64,000 nucleotides of DNA from Tyto alba (Eukaryota; Chordata; Aves; Strigiformes; Tytonidae). Position 1 is the stretch's first letter; each line of letters begins with the position of its first letter. Positions 63,591-64,000 of the stretch are shown in pieces. The position numbers were made by a program, and so were the translations under genes. The notes under the pieces were generated by a model, which was not told the DNA's origin, did not search any database, and was given only the letters and a program-made list of their open reading frames with translations. The stretch spans positions 23,739,936-23,803,935 of the forward strand of contig NW_024881327.1 in assembly GCF_018691265.1 (NCBI RefSeq). The letters are read 5' to 3'.

Positions 63591-64000
63591 TTTGCCCCTT
63601 CTCAGTTTTGCAGGTACTTATCAGCACAGCTTATCACTAGTGCGGTCAGCTGCAGGGTTCCAGACTGTCAGTCTCACCGAATATGTGCAGCCCAACACCA
63701 GTGTTTCATACCCCTCCTCTGAACATTGCAGAGTCAGCTGTAACCTGGACCAGCCACTCTCCCGCAATGCCGCAGTCGGTGTGAGAGCATCCCCAGAGGT
63801 GCGTGTGCCCTCGGGGTTAACCACACACCTCCGGGGGCACAGAAGCTACCCGAGGACACAGAGCTGAAACACACCTGGAAATCCCGAACACAGCCTTCAA
63901 GGGTATCTAAAGCAATCCTGCATAATAAAAAGTACTTGGGAGAGCCCAGAGGTGTGGCAGTTCTGTCAGTGGGGTGGCAGGCTAACACTGGCTTTTTTAG
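63591..64000. other. GC-richer end of window, possible LTR part
   Basis: GC and CpG content rise clearly just after the CR1 fragment. An AATAAA lies at about 63924-63929 and a TATA-like tatctaaa just before it at about 63903. These hint at an LTR or other inserted element cut by the window edge, but no end, target duplication or family sequence could be fixed. Short open frames on both strands reflect composition. Confidence 0.25.

Noticed and set aside
1..64000. tRNA, snRNA, CRISPR, prokaryotic operon or other novel multi-gene system
   Set aside because: No cloverleaf or snRNA cores, no regularly spaced repeats, and no clusters of real coding frames; the sequence is ordinary avian intron and intergenic DNA.

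Overview
The window reads as vertebrate nuclear DNA from a bird, probably a neoavian. Long AT-rich, ORF-poor sequence is broken by one strong CpG island. There are several CR1 LINE 3' ends, including the typical terminal sequence and the 3'-UTR segment about 'ggaagggacc..tcatcaagtccaac'. There are also endogenous retrovirus LTRs of a type I know from neoavian genomes. I see no bacterial, phage or organelle features, no CRISPR array, and no tRNA, rRNA or snRNA gene. The species cannot be named from this sequence.

Only one protein-coding gene is supported: the first coding exon of TUSC3 (N33), on the minus strand. It codes for 42 residues at 20790-20915 and lies in a CpG island of about 20.32-21.19 kb that holds its promoter. 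Transcription runs toward position 1, so about 20.8 kb on the left is the 5' part of TUSC3 intron 1. I looked for the next exon (the conserved segment around EKVEQLMEW and RMNGDKFRKF in the human protein) and did not find it, so exon 2 should lie beyond position 1.

Everything right of the island (21.2-64 kb) looks intergenic. By human synteny the next gene upstream would be SGCZ, but no SGCZ exon was recognised. This flank holds three LTRs. One is a plus-strand candidate solo LTR at 22585-23376 with a 5-bp target duplication. One is a well-bounded, GC-rich solo LTR at 44843-45916 on the minus strand, also with a 5-bp duplication. The third is an older LTR from about 50.4 to 51.3 kb on the minus strand. 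Both distal LTRs point the same way as TUSC3. Several CR1 copies of different ages, A/T-rich microsatellites and a few perfect palindromes or hairpins are also present.

I found no undescribed gene system. The points most worth checking are the LTR promoters facing TUSC3, the compact promoter motif cluster, two 20-bp perfect palindromes, and a 13-bp-stem hairpin at 30614-30645.
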